Shown here: positions 57,120 through 64,000 of the stretch, in pieces
How positions within the stretch are numbered: the first letter of the stretch is position 1
Layout: each line of letters opens with the position of its first letter
Source: Nostoc sp. 106C
GTDB lineage: Bacteria; Cyanobacteriota; Cyanobacteriia; Cyanobacteriales; Nostocaceae
Assembly: GCF_002154725.1 (NCBI RefSeq)
Contig: NZ_MTAW01000119.1
Span: forward strand, 1-64,000
Direction of reading: 5' to 3'
DNA: 64,000 nucleotides
The notes under the pieces: model-generated
The model's database searches: none
Told to the model about the DNA's origin: nothing
The model's input: the letters and a program-made list of their open reading frames with translations, nothing else
Position numbers and translations under genes: made by a program

Positions 57120-58289
57120 ATGCGGATATTTATCAGCACTGGCGAAGTATCTGGCGATTTGCAAGGTTCTTTACTAATTGCGGCACTGAAGCGTCAAGCG
57201 CTGGCTGCTGGCTTGGAGTTAGAGATTGTGGCACTGGGTGGCGAAAAAATGGCAGCGGCAGGGGCAACCATACTGGGCGATACTAGCCATATCGGCTCAA
57301 TGGGTCTTTTAGAATCCCTGCCTTATCTTGTACCTACTCTTCTAGTGCAACGAAAAGCGATCGCCTACTTGAAGCAAAATCCCCCTGACTTGGTGCTGCT
57401 AATTGACTATATGGGCCCAAATCTCGGCATTGGTACTTATATGCAACAGCATTTACCAAAAGTGCCGGTGGTTTATTATATAGCTCCCCAAGAGTGGGTG
57501 TGGTCGGTCAGTTTGCGTAATACTAATCGCATTGTTGGCTTTACAAATAAGCTCTTAGCCATCTTCCCCGAAGAAGCCCGTTATTTTCGCCAGCAAGGTG
57601 CCGATGTTAGCTGGGTGGGGCATCCCCTAGTTGACCGGATGCAAACTGCTCCCAGCCGCCAGGAAGCCCGCGCTAAATTGGGTATTTCCCCAGAGGCGAT
57701 TGCGATCGCTCTATTGCCTGCTTCTCGTCATCAAGAATTAAAATATCTTTTACCAGTAATTTTTCAAGCTGCCCAAACTATTCAAGCGAAATTACCAGAA
57801 GTTCATTTCTGGATTCCCCTATCTTTAGAAGAATTCCGAGAACCAATTGCAGCAGGAATTCAGCGTTACGGTTTACGGGCCACAGTCGTATCGGATCAAC
57901 AAAAAGAAGTTTTTGCTGCTGCTGATTTTGCCATTACCAAATCAGGCACTGTCAACCTGGAACTTGCCCTGTTAAATGTACCGCAAGTAGTTGTCTATCG
58001 TCTAAACCCAATTACGGCTTGGATTGCCCGTAACATTCTTAAAGGTTCTATCCCCTTTGCATCGCCAACCAATTTGCTGGTGATGCGGGAAATTGTGCCA
58101 GAGTTTTTACAAGAGCAAGCTACAGCAGAAAATATTATCCAAGCCGCAATGGAATTACTGCTCAATCCCGATAAGAGACAGCAAACTCTAGCCGATTATC
58201 AAGAAATGCGGCAATGTTTGGGAGAAGTAGGAGTATGCGATCGCGCTGCTCAAGAAATTTTGCAAATGCTACCGGATATGAGAGTTTAG
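57120..58289 (+). CDS. lpxB: Lipid A disaccharide synthase
   Basis: Joins UDP-diacylglucosamine and lipid X to form the lipid A disaccharide. 389 residues from the ATG at 57120, where MRIFISTGEVSGDLQGSLL begins; the upstream in-frame codons back to 57009 are repeat text. GT-B family GT19, with the glycine-rich loop, IDYMGPNLGIG, YYIAPQEWVW, VGHPLVD and KSGTVNLELAL. Ends the lipid A block. Confidence 0.94.
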   Translation: MRIFISTGEVSGDLQGSLLIAALKRQALAAGLELEIVALGGEKMAAAGATILGDTSHIGSMGLLESLPYLVPTLLVQRKAIAYLKQNPPDLVLLIDYMGPNLGIGTYMQQHLPKVPVVYYIAPQEWVWSVSLRNTNRIVGFTNKLLAIFPEEARYFRQQGADVSWVGHPLVDRMQTAPSRQEARAKLGISPEAIAIALLPASRHQELKYLLPVIFQAAQTIQAKLPEVHFWIPLSLEEFREPIAAGIQRYGLRATVVSDQQKEVFAAADFAITKSGTVNLELALLNVPQVVVYRLNPITAWIARNILKGSIPFASPTNLLVMREIVPEFLQEQATAENIIQAAMELLLNPDKRQQTLADYQEMRQCLGEVGVCDRAAQEILQMLPDMRV

Positions 58290-58341
58290 ATTTTAGATTG
58301 GGAGTTATTTGTAAAAATTTCAGAGTCAGCTTAGAGGTGTC

Positions 58342-59598
58342 ATGGCTCATGAGTTGAGAAAGCAACGACCAATCGCGGTAGACTTGTTCGCTGGTGCAGG
58401 CGGCATGACTCTTGGCTTTGAACAAGCTGGCTTTGATGTACTCGCATCGGTAGAAATTGACCCGATTCATTGTGCCATCCACGAATTTAACTTTCCTTTC
58501 TGGACGGTGTTATGCCAAAACGTTGTGGATACAACCGGGGATGAGATTAGAAAGCGATCGCAAATTGGCGATCGTGAAATTGATGTAGTAATTTGTGGGA
58601 GTCCTTGCCAAGGTTTTTCTATTATTGGTAAACGAGCTTTTGACGATCCACGCAACTCTTTAGTATTTCACTTTCATCGCCTAGTTTTGGAGTTACAACC
58701 AAAATTTTTTGTGATGGAAAATGTCCGAGGTATCACAATCGGCGAACATAAACAAATTCTCAAAACTTTGATTAGCGAGTTTCAAATTAAAGGTTATCAA
58801 GTAGAAGAAAATTACCAAGTTCTCAATGCTGCTCATTACGGAGTACCACAAGCGCGGGAAAGATTATTTCTCCTAGGAGCACGGGAGGATGTAGCTTTAC
58901 CAAAATATCCCCAACGCATTACCCAAGTAGCAAAGCCAAATCACTCCTCACAAAATTCATCTTTACTGCCAATTAGTCCTACAGTCTGGGATGCAATTGG
59001 AGATCTACCGGAAGTCGAAAAATATTCAGAGTTACTGCTAAGAGATTCGGTAGTAGCAGAGTATGGCAAACCCAGTAATTATGCTCTGACACTTCGCAGT
59101 ATTAAGACTTTAGAAAATGATTATTCATACCCACGTAAATTTGATTCCCGAATTCTCTCTTCCAGCCTCCGTACTAAACACTCAAGTGCAACTATTGAAC
59201 GCTTTGCTGCTACAGTTCAAGGGGAAAGAGAACCAATTAGTCGTTTTCATAAATTACATCCATCTGGTGTTTGTAACACCTTAAGAGCAGGTACAGATAT
59301 GTATCGAGGTTCTTTTACTTCTCCTAGACCAATTCATCCTTTCACGCCCAGATGTATCACAGTTAGAGAAGCGGCGCGGCTGCATTCATACCCCGATTGG
59401 TTTAGATTTCATATAACTAAATGGCACGGCTTCCGCCAAGTTGGTAACTCTGTACCTCCTTTTTTAGCCAAGTCAATAGCATTAGAAATCATGAAGGCGC
59501 TGAGGATACTTCCCTCTAAGCCTGAAGCAATCCAAGAACTTGGTCATGAAAGTTTATTGCATTTTAAAATGTCAGAAGCTGTTAAATATTATTTGTAA
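58342..59598 (+). CDS. Solitary cytosine-5 DNA methyltransferase
   Basis: 418 residues with all main C5-methyltransferase motifs: I DLFAGAGGM (SAM binding), IV GSPCQGFS with catalytic Cys89, VI MENVRG, VIII QARERLFLLG, IX/X TVREAARLHSYPDWF and QVGNSVPP. The target-recognition region is the variable part between about 220 and 350. No restriction endonuclease gene is adjacent, so it looks like an orphan methylase. Other cyanobacteria have a C5-methylase acting on CGATCG, the core of the HIP1 octamer that is plentiful in this window, so that specificity is a candidate. Confidence 0.93.
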   Translation: MAHELRKQRPIAVDLFAGAGGMTLGFEQAGFDVLASVEIDPIHCAIHEFNFPFWTVLCQNVVDTTGDEIRKRSQIGDREIDVVICGSPCQGFSIIGKRAFDDPRNSLVFHFHRLVLELQPKFFVMENVRGITIGEHKQILKTLISEFQIKGYQVEENYQVLNAAHYGVPQARERLFLLGAREDVALPKYPQRITQVAKPNHSSQNSSLLPISPTVWDAIGDLPEVEKYSELLLRDSVVAEYGKPSNYALTLRSIKTLENDYSYPRKFDSRILSSSLRTKHSSATIERFAATVQGEREPISRFHKLHPSGVCNTLRAGTDMYRGSFTSPRPIHPFTPRCITVREAARLHSYPDWFRFHITKWHGFRQVGNSVPPFLAKSIALEIMKALRILPSKPEAIQELGHESLLHFKMSEAVKYYL

Positions 59599-59602
59599 TT
59601 TC

Positions 59603-59969
59603 TAATAAGACCGCTAAGGCTATCATTACCAAAGCATTACTTTTATTGCAAGCTGAAGAACAATTAAGTCAACTAGAAACGGTATTAGCATTTTTTGCTA
59701 CGTTTGTAATAGATAGTGCATTAGTTAAACAAATCATGAGGTGGGATATGACAATATTGCGCGAGTCACCCTGGTATCAAGAAATTCTGCGTGAAGGTGA
59801 AATCCGTGGTGAACAACGCGGTGAACAACACGGAAGACGTGAACAAATGCTAGCGAACATTGAAATGACATTGGAGATGAAATTTGGCAGTGAAGGGTTA
59901 CAACTAATGCCCCAAATTGCCCAAATTGCCGATTTAGAAAGCTTAACAGCGATTTTGCGAAGTGCGTAG
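59603..59969 (+). pseudogene. Rpn-type nuclease/transposase-related remnant
   Basis: The frame reads in-frame from 59603 and continues LLQAEEQLSQLETVLAFFAT, MTILRESPWYQEILREGEIR, then GEQRGEQHGRREQ and the C-terminal DLESLTAIL. These are the C-terminal features of the Rpn/PD-(D/E)XK nuclease (putative transposase) family. The nuclease half is missing, with the methylase gene directly before it. No normal start codon; 5'-truncated remnant. Confidence 0.65.
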
Positions 59970-60133
59970 GCGTAGCCAGTCGCAGACATCGCAGCAGATA
60001 CAATTGAGAAATTACAATTATCGATACCTAACTGAGTGACATCAGACTGCATAAACTAGCGATCGCTAACCTATTGATTGAGTGAAGGGGTTGAAACCTG
60101 GAAAACACTGCTCACATCAAAAGGAAAACGGTC

Positions 60134-60793
60134 ATGAAAACTCAAATTTTGTTAAGCCTTGCTTGTTCTATGTCTCTTTTGGGTGCTCTCACAGTACCAG
60201 CTAGCGCTCAACCAGTTCCTAGCGTATCGCCTCAACCCACTGTGCAGCCTCAGCCCCAAGCAGTCAGTCAAGATCTAACTATTCCTCAAGATACAGCAAT
60301 TATTGTCTCGTTTCCTGCATCTGTCACTGTAGATGTTGGGCAAAAGAAAGATTATCCTTTGACACTTCCTTTAGCTAGTGCGATTAAAGATGCTCAAGGT
60401 AATGTTGTAGCACCAGAAAATACTCCCGTCACCATTGTTCTTAAACCCACTGATGGAGGGGCTAAAATTGTTGCACAATCGCTGGTAATTAATGGTCGAA
60501 TTGTCTCAATTAAAGCATCGAGTCAGATGATTCCTGGCACTACTATTACCCAAAAGCGAGCTAATGATAAAGCTGTAGAAAACGGTTCTGTTTGGGGTAG
60601 ACTAACCGGAAGTACCTTGGGCTTTTTGAGCAATGGAGATCCTGAACAGTTTGACCGAGGTGCAATGCTAGGGAGCGCCATTGGATTAGTCTCAGGCTTG
60701 CGTTCGGCAGAAAATACCCGTATTGTCCAAATTCCCCAAAGCAGTGTTTATGTTTTGTCGCTTGAAGCTCCTATCCAATTGTCTGCTCGCTAA
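60134..60793 (+). CDS. Secreted conserved hypothetical protein
   Basis: 219 residues. Signal peptide with cleavage after VPASAQ (about residue 26), a Pro/Gln linker, then a compact domain with DTAIIVSFPASVTVDVGQKK, TPVTIVLKPTDGGAKIVAQS, and a Gly-rich stretch GRLTGSTLGFLSNGD..GAMLGSAIGLVSGLRS that resembles a short membrane-associating glycine-zipper. Similar proteins occur in filamentous cyanobacteria. The 3' end overlaps the convergent CHAD gene by 23 bases. Confidence 0.7.
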   Translation: MKTQILLSLACSMSLLGALTVPASAQPVPSVSPQPTVQPQPQAVSQDLTIPQDTAIIVSFPASVTVDVGQKKDYPLTLPLASAIKDAQGNVVAPENTPVTIVLKPTDGGAKIVAQSLVINGRIVSIKASSQMIPGTTITQKRANDKAVENGSVWGRLTGSTLGFLSNGDPEQFDRGAMLGSAIGLVSGLRSAENTRIVQIPQSSVYVLSLEAPIQLSAR

Positions 60794-61787
60794 TTTCATC
60801 TTCAGTGGAAAAACCAGATTCCTTGGGATGCAGTATCGTTAAATGAAAACCATGTCGAGTTTCGGTTTTCAAATAGCGCTCCTGTAATGGTTGCCACTGC
60901 TGCCACAATTGGTAACGATTTTCTGCTAATAATTTAGTCAATCCATGCAGATGACTATGCATATCTGACTTAAACACATCTTCTAGCCACTCAGTCAATA
61001 CCACACTATCATGCATCGCACCCAAGATGTCTTGGATACTTTTGACATCTACAATATAAGCTGCGTATGACTCACTGTATAGATCAGAAAATAACTCCAT
61101 TTGATAGCGAACCCGTTTAGCTTGTTTGCGTAAATTATGAAGTGTTTCACCGTTATTTATTAATTGTTGTTCTACCTTGTCTGCTTCCCACCCTTTGCGA
61201 ACTTTTAACTCCGATTCTCCGACTTCGGTTCCCACGAGCCAACCGGGATGTAACAAAAACTGACTCACTTCTGGTAAAAGTAAATCTGGTAGAACTTGCT
61301 GAATAGTAATCGATGCTAAATCTTTATAGCTTGGTTTTTCTAACCATTCTTCCAATTCTTGTTTTAGGGATTTGTAAGATTCATCCTTTAATGTTGTTTC
61401 TACTGTAGATAGTGCTTGTTCCCTTTGCTTTGATATAGCATCAAATGCTGTATGCAAATATTTCTGTTCTTTTTTAGATAAACGCGGTTTATAATCTTTT
61501 TCTAGGGTTTCTTTGAGTACATCTAAATCTCGGAGATTACCAAGACGGCGAGCAATTTTACCGATATTTTTATCACTAATCGGCTTTGATAAATCTAAGG
61601 CTATGACAAACCTGCTTACAGCGGTACGTAACCGTCGCATCCCTACTCGCATTTGATGCAAAGCTTCTGGATCTTCATCTTTCTTAACTGATTTTTCCCA
61701 CTTTAAGGTTTTCTTATAATGTTTTTGAATCGCCTGGTAAGCGTAGTCTCCAAGAGTTTGCACCGTTGCATTTGTATCTAATTTCAT
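60771..61787 (-). CDS. CHAD domain protein
   Basis: 338 residues, almost entirely helical. The conserved histidines and basic residues of CHAD are visible: DPEALHQMRVGMRRLRTAVSRF (about 42-63), RLGNLRDLDVLKE, and LHNLRKQAKRVRYQMELFSD. CHAD domains bind polyphosphate (shown for some members) and often follow CYTH triphosphatases; no CYTH domain is present in this protein. Role here: probably polyphosphate binding, inferred. Confidence 0.9.
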   Translation of the reverse strand: MKLDTNATVQTLGDYAYQAIQKHYKKTLKWEKSVKKDEDPEALHQMRVGMRRLRTAVSRFVIALDLSKPISDKNIGKIARRLGNLRDLDVLKETLEKDYKPRLSKKEQKYLHTAFDAISKQREQALSTVETTLKDESYKSLKQELEEWLEKPSYKDLASITIQQVLPDLLLPEVSQFLLHPGWLVGTEVGESELKVRKGWEADKVEQQLINNGETLHNLRKQAKRVRYQMELFSDLYSESYAAYIVDVKSIQDILGAMHDSVVLTEWLEDVFKSDMHSHLHGLTKLLAENRYQLWQQWQPLQERYLKTETRHGFHLTILHPKESGFSTEDEISEQTIG

Positions 61788-62306
61788 AATTTACAGCAAT
61801 CTCATACTGAATCAGGTTATTGCATAATAGCACTAGACAAAAAATCGCATATATAACTTTTGATATTTTTTTAAAGTTAAATTTTTATAAAAAATTTTAG
61901 TATAATACTGAAGAAGTTATTATCTGGAAATCCACTGTAAATTTCACCACGATTTTTGTGGTTATCGCTAATTTTAAATCAACTATGATAACTGGCAAAA
62001 AAGTAAATTAGCTAATATTTATATAGGTAAAATTAGTATCATTTAAAATATTGACATAAGCTAACCCGCCTTTAAGTTGCATAATCCTTAGCCTCAGAAG
62101 GACGCGGCGACGCGGAGAAAGGGAGACTCGGGGATGCAATTTGAATGATTATTAGCTTAATAATCAAAGCGACAAATACTTAAAAACATTGTAAAATGTA
62201 TAACTCTTATTTAAGAGAAGAAGTCTTTCTGAGGTTTACAAAGAGTTTTCAAAAACGCAGAAAAGACCTTTCGGCATTACTGCTAACCTCACATAAGTAG
62301 CTCTGG
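61788..62306. other. Intergenic region
   Basis: About 520 bases, AT-rich except for a GACGCGGCGACGCGGAGAAA repeat near 62100-62140, a common Nostoc spacer element. No gene or terminator recognised. Confidence 0.45.
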
Positions 62307-62543
62307 TTGGGTTCAAATGAAACTTCAACCATTGAAAGACTCTATTTAATAGATACTAACAACTTTGGAGACTATCAACACTTTCGAGTAGCAAAATTTA
62401 TTAGTTTACCTGTACCAGAAACTGAGGAAATTAATATTGAAGGGCTTGCTTGTACAGATTATTACCTATGGTTTGTAGGTTCCCACAGCTACAAGCGTAA
62501 AAAACCTAAATCCAATAATAGCCAAGAATCGGCTGGTAGATGA
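62307..62543 (+). pseudogene. DUF3616 remnant
   Basis: The block EEINIEGLACTDYYLWFVGS followed by HSYKRKKPK is the core of DUF3616 (family: IEGA...YWI.SH...KKGK). Only about 75 residues remain; the N-terminal and C-terminal parts are missing, and the frame begins at a TTG without a ribosome site. Truncated remnant. Confidence 0.6.
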
Positions 62544-62719
62544 TAACACAGTCATAGCCGATGTGTTCAACTTGACTAGTACAAAAAGATAGAGGAGTAG
62601 GGGAGAAGTCAAAGGTGAACGAGCGTCGGTACGAGCATCACCCGTTCGACAAAGTCGTTCCCGCAGGGTAGGGAGGAAAAATGACTCTTGACAATTAACT
62701 TCCTGATAGTGGAGGTAAT

Positions 62720-63124
62720 TTAAAGATTGGTGGAAATCGCCTGCACAGGACAGGTGGGGATACACTGTTCACAGACAATACAGCGCGATCGCGTGAATGT
62801 CAGCTTGTATGTCTCTGGGTTTAGGGTTAGGGCTTCAGTCGGACAAACCCCAGTACACAAGCCACAGTCGACACACGCCTCTTCATCAATGATAATTTCA
62901 CCCAATGTATGAGAAACATTAATATTTTGCGATCGCATCCACTCAATGGCAGCATCTAACTGATCGATGTCTCCTAAAAGTTCGACAACTAGTTTGCCAA
63001 TTTGATTGGGAGCGACTTGGGCACGGATAATATTGGCAGCAACATTGAACTCTTTTGCCAGCCGATAAGTAACTGGCATTTGTATGGCGCGTTTGGGAAA
63101 AGTAAGAGTAACTCGTTTTTTCAC
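62720..63124 (-). CDS. NIL domain / 2x[4Fe-4S] ferredoxin
   Basis: 134 residues: an N-terminal NIL domain (about 4-75, VTLTFPKRAIQMPVTYRLAK...) joined to a bacterial two-cluster ferredoxin (about 78-132) with CVDCGLCTGVCPTEAL and CIVCEQCIPTCPVQAI, eight cysteines in the classic CxxCxxCxxxCP pattern. NIL domains bind amino acids such as methionine. In cyanobacteria such ferredoxins accompany sulfur/methionine metabolism; here none is nearby. The partner is unknown. Confidence 0.9.
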   Translation of the reverse strand: MKKRVTLTFPKRAIQMPVTYRLAKEFNVAANIIRAQVAPNQIGKLVVELLGDIDQLDAAIEWMRSQNINVSHTLGEIIIDEEACVDCGLCTGVCPTEALTLNPETYKLTFTRSRCIVCEQCIPTCPVQAISTNL

Positions 63125-63238
63125 TGATTTCGCAGAGACTTTATCTCTGTTCTAACGTATCTTTATTTCTGTCGCGCTGTAGTGAGTCGCATTTTTTATC
63201 CCCTTGCCCCTGCTCATCTCCCTTATCCCCAATCCCCG

Positions 63239-63472
63239 TTAAACTGAATCCCCACTCGGTTCTACCGCAGTGAAGTCAAGGTAGTAATCTGTACCTACCT
63301 TAAAAAAGTCTTGGGCATCAGGATTAGTGATGCACATTTCTAATTTGCCATTTGGTGTGGCTCTCCAAAATCTTGTACTTTCATTGGGTCCCCTGGATAC
63401 TGCCATGAGAGTAACTGAAGTGCTACCGCTAGAATGCTTGGTTACGCTTTCTACATAAAATTTGGCTCGCAT
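63239..63472 (-). CDS. Small hypothetical protein
   Basis: 77 residues, start ATG. Beta-rich-looking sequence with RAKFYVESVTKHSSGSTSVT and YYLDFTAVEPSG. No known domain recognised, though similar short proteins occur in phage-derived gene sets. It is on the same strand and close to the next two genes, with which it may form an operon. Confidence 0.55.
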   Translation of the reverse strand: MRAKFYVESVTKHSSGSTSVTLMAVSRGPNESTRFWRATPNGKLEMCITNPDAQDFFKVGTDYYLDFTAVEPSGDSV

Positions 63473-63522
63473 TATGAGTTCTCCTAACAGAAAATTTTTA
63501 TACAGTAGGAATTTCCAACAAT

Positions 63523-63720
63523 TTATACTTGCTTGGTCTGCCCGTCCAGGTGTTTCTCAATCCTGGTTACACGAAACACAATAATTTCAAGCTGACCTGA
63601 CGTGCGCTCACGATGCGTAGCAGCTTCAGCCGCATCTTTTTTCATTTCTCCAGTTGCCTTAAAGAAAAATGTGATTGCTGCCAAAAATAAACCAGCAGCG
63701 GCAACATCAATACCAATCAT
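63523..63720 (-). CDS. Small single-span membrane protein
   Basis: 65 residues with one N-terminal membrane helix (DVAAAGLFLAAITFFFKATG), then a charged helix ending RIEKHLDGQTKQV. The plan resembles small holin- or XhlA-like proteins but the helix order is reversed, so only the context (next to a discoidin-like gene) hints at a phage-derived set. Function unknown. Confidence 0.5.
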   Translation of the reverse strand: MIGIDVAAAGLFLAAITFFFKATGEMKKDAAEAATHRERTSGQLEIIVFRVTRIEKHLDGQTKQV

Positions 63721-63763
63721 GGAGGACTCCTTAGAACATCAAATTAAATCTTTTGTAGGATTG

Positions 63764-64000
63764 TTACGAGAAGCTTATATCACCATATAATTCCAATCCA
63801 CCAATACAAAAATAGTATTGAGAGCTTGCATTTATACCGACTTGCTGAAACCTAAAATATCTATATGCGGTGCTAGAATTCACGTCCTCATGGTCCCAAG
63901 TGTTTTGAATTAAAGCAGCGCCATTTCTATCTTGTAATGTTGTCCACATAGTTTGGTCATTGGAACCTTTTACGAGCCAATGGAACGGGTGATTATCTGA
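63764..64000 (-). CDS. Discoidin-like (F5/8C) protein, partial
   Basis: 3' part only; the gene enters from the right edge. The minus-strand frame is open to the window end and reads WLVKGSNDQTMWTTLQDRNG, then YRYFRFQQVGINASSQYYF and CIGGLELYGDISFS. That is the second half of a discoidin/F5-8C-type carbohydrate-binding fold, with the DG.W..L and R..F..GLELYG motifs. Such domains occur on surface or phage-tail proteins. Confidence 0.7.
   Translation of the reverse strand, partial: SDNHPFHWLVKGSNDQTMWTTLQDRNGAALIQNTWDHEDVNSSTAYRYFRFQQVGINASSQYYFCIGGLELYGDISFS

Noticed and set aside
62308-62330. GGTTCAAAT sequence resembling a tRNA T-loop
   Set aside because: No acceptor, anticodon or D-arm can be folded around it; it is within the DUF3616 remnant.

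Overview
The window is chromosomal DNA from a cyanobacterium, most likely a filamentous member of the Nostocales (Nostoc/Anabaena/Calothrix type). The evidence is the dense HIP1 octamer (GCGATCGC), the marker genes cp12, apcF (phycobilisome core), glnA with its inhibitor gifA, sulfolipid genes sqdB/sqdX, a CyaB-type GAF adenylate cyclase and the purC-omp85-lpxC-fabZ-lpxA-lpxB block. Remnants of transposons, truncated genes and short palindromic repeats of the kind common in Nostoc lie between the genes.

Layout. 1-600: the 5' end of a 16S rRNA gene (minus strand) and its leader. 600-3.1 kb: an ISKra4-type transposase remnant abutting an orphan sugar-type ABC permease, then a hypothetical membrane-anchored protein. 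3.5-9.9 kb: core metabolism, with cp12, tlyA, apcF, glnA, gifA and a ferritin-like protein. Both glnA and gifA carry perfect NtcA boxes (GTA-N8-TAC), one in activator geometry and one overlapping the promoter core. 10-12.3 kb: a palindromic repeat cluster and a frameshifted IS110-family element whose 5' noncoding end folds and is a candidate bridge RNA. 13-16.8 kb: a 1255-residue protein joining a phosphate-binding-protein-like domain, one membrane span, seven 24-residue repeats and three DUF4912 domains.

17.6-27 kb: a LabA-like NYN protein followed by a signalling island with an OmpR-type regulator/kinase pair, a GAF kinase, a multi-PAS hybrid kinase and a CheY-like receiver. 27.5-31.4 kb: small membrane proteins, two of them tandem paralogues, and a fused two-domain peptide-type ABC ATPase. 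31.7-36.4 kb: LRR/HEAT proteins and a graveyard of truncated genes, including a partial self-copy, an antiporter/USP tail, an antitoxin fragment and a DUF5615 toxin fragment, around a macro-domain protein. 36.5-41.4 kb: miaB, a Uma2-type nuclease, an Rnl2-type RNA ligase and a carotenoid oxygenase.

41.7-49.3 kb: a secreted two-repeat protein, a lipoprotein, the sulfolipid genes sqdB and sqdX with a DUF4291 gene between them, and a GAF-GAF-PAS-cyclase. 50.7-58.3 kb: purC, then the outer-membrane block omp85/bamA-lpxC-fabZ-lpxA-lpxB. 58.3-64 kb: a solitary cytosine-5 DNA methyltransferase, an Rpn-nuclease remnant, a secreted protein, a CHAD protein, a DUF3616 remnant, an NIL/ferredoxin protein and three small minus-strand genes, the last a discoidin-like domain running off the window.

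Most genes are ordinary cyanobacterial housekeeping. The most interesting items are the IS110 noncoding end, the PBP-repeat-DUF4912 protein, the tandem membrane paralogues, the RNA ligase neighbourhood and the DUF4291 gene inside the sulfolipid operon. Start sites were chosen by Shine-Dalgarno sequences and family N-termini where visible. All family names come from reading the protein sequences, not from a database search.
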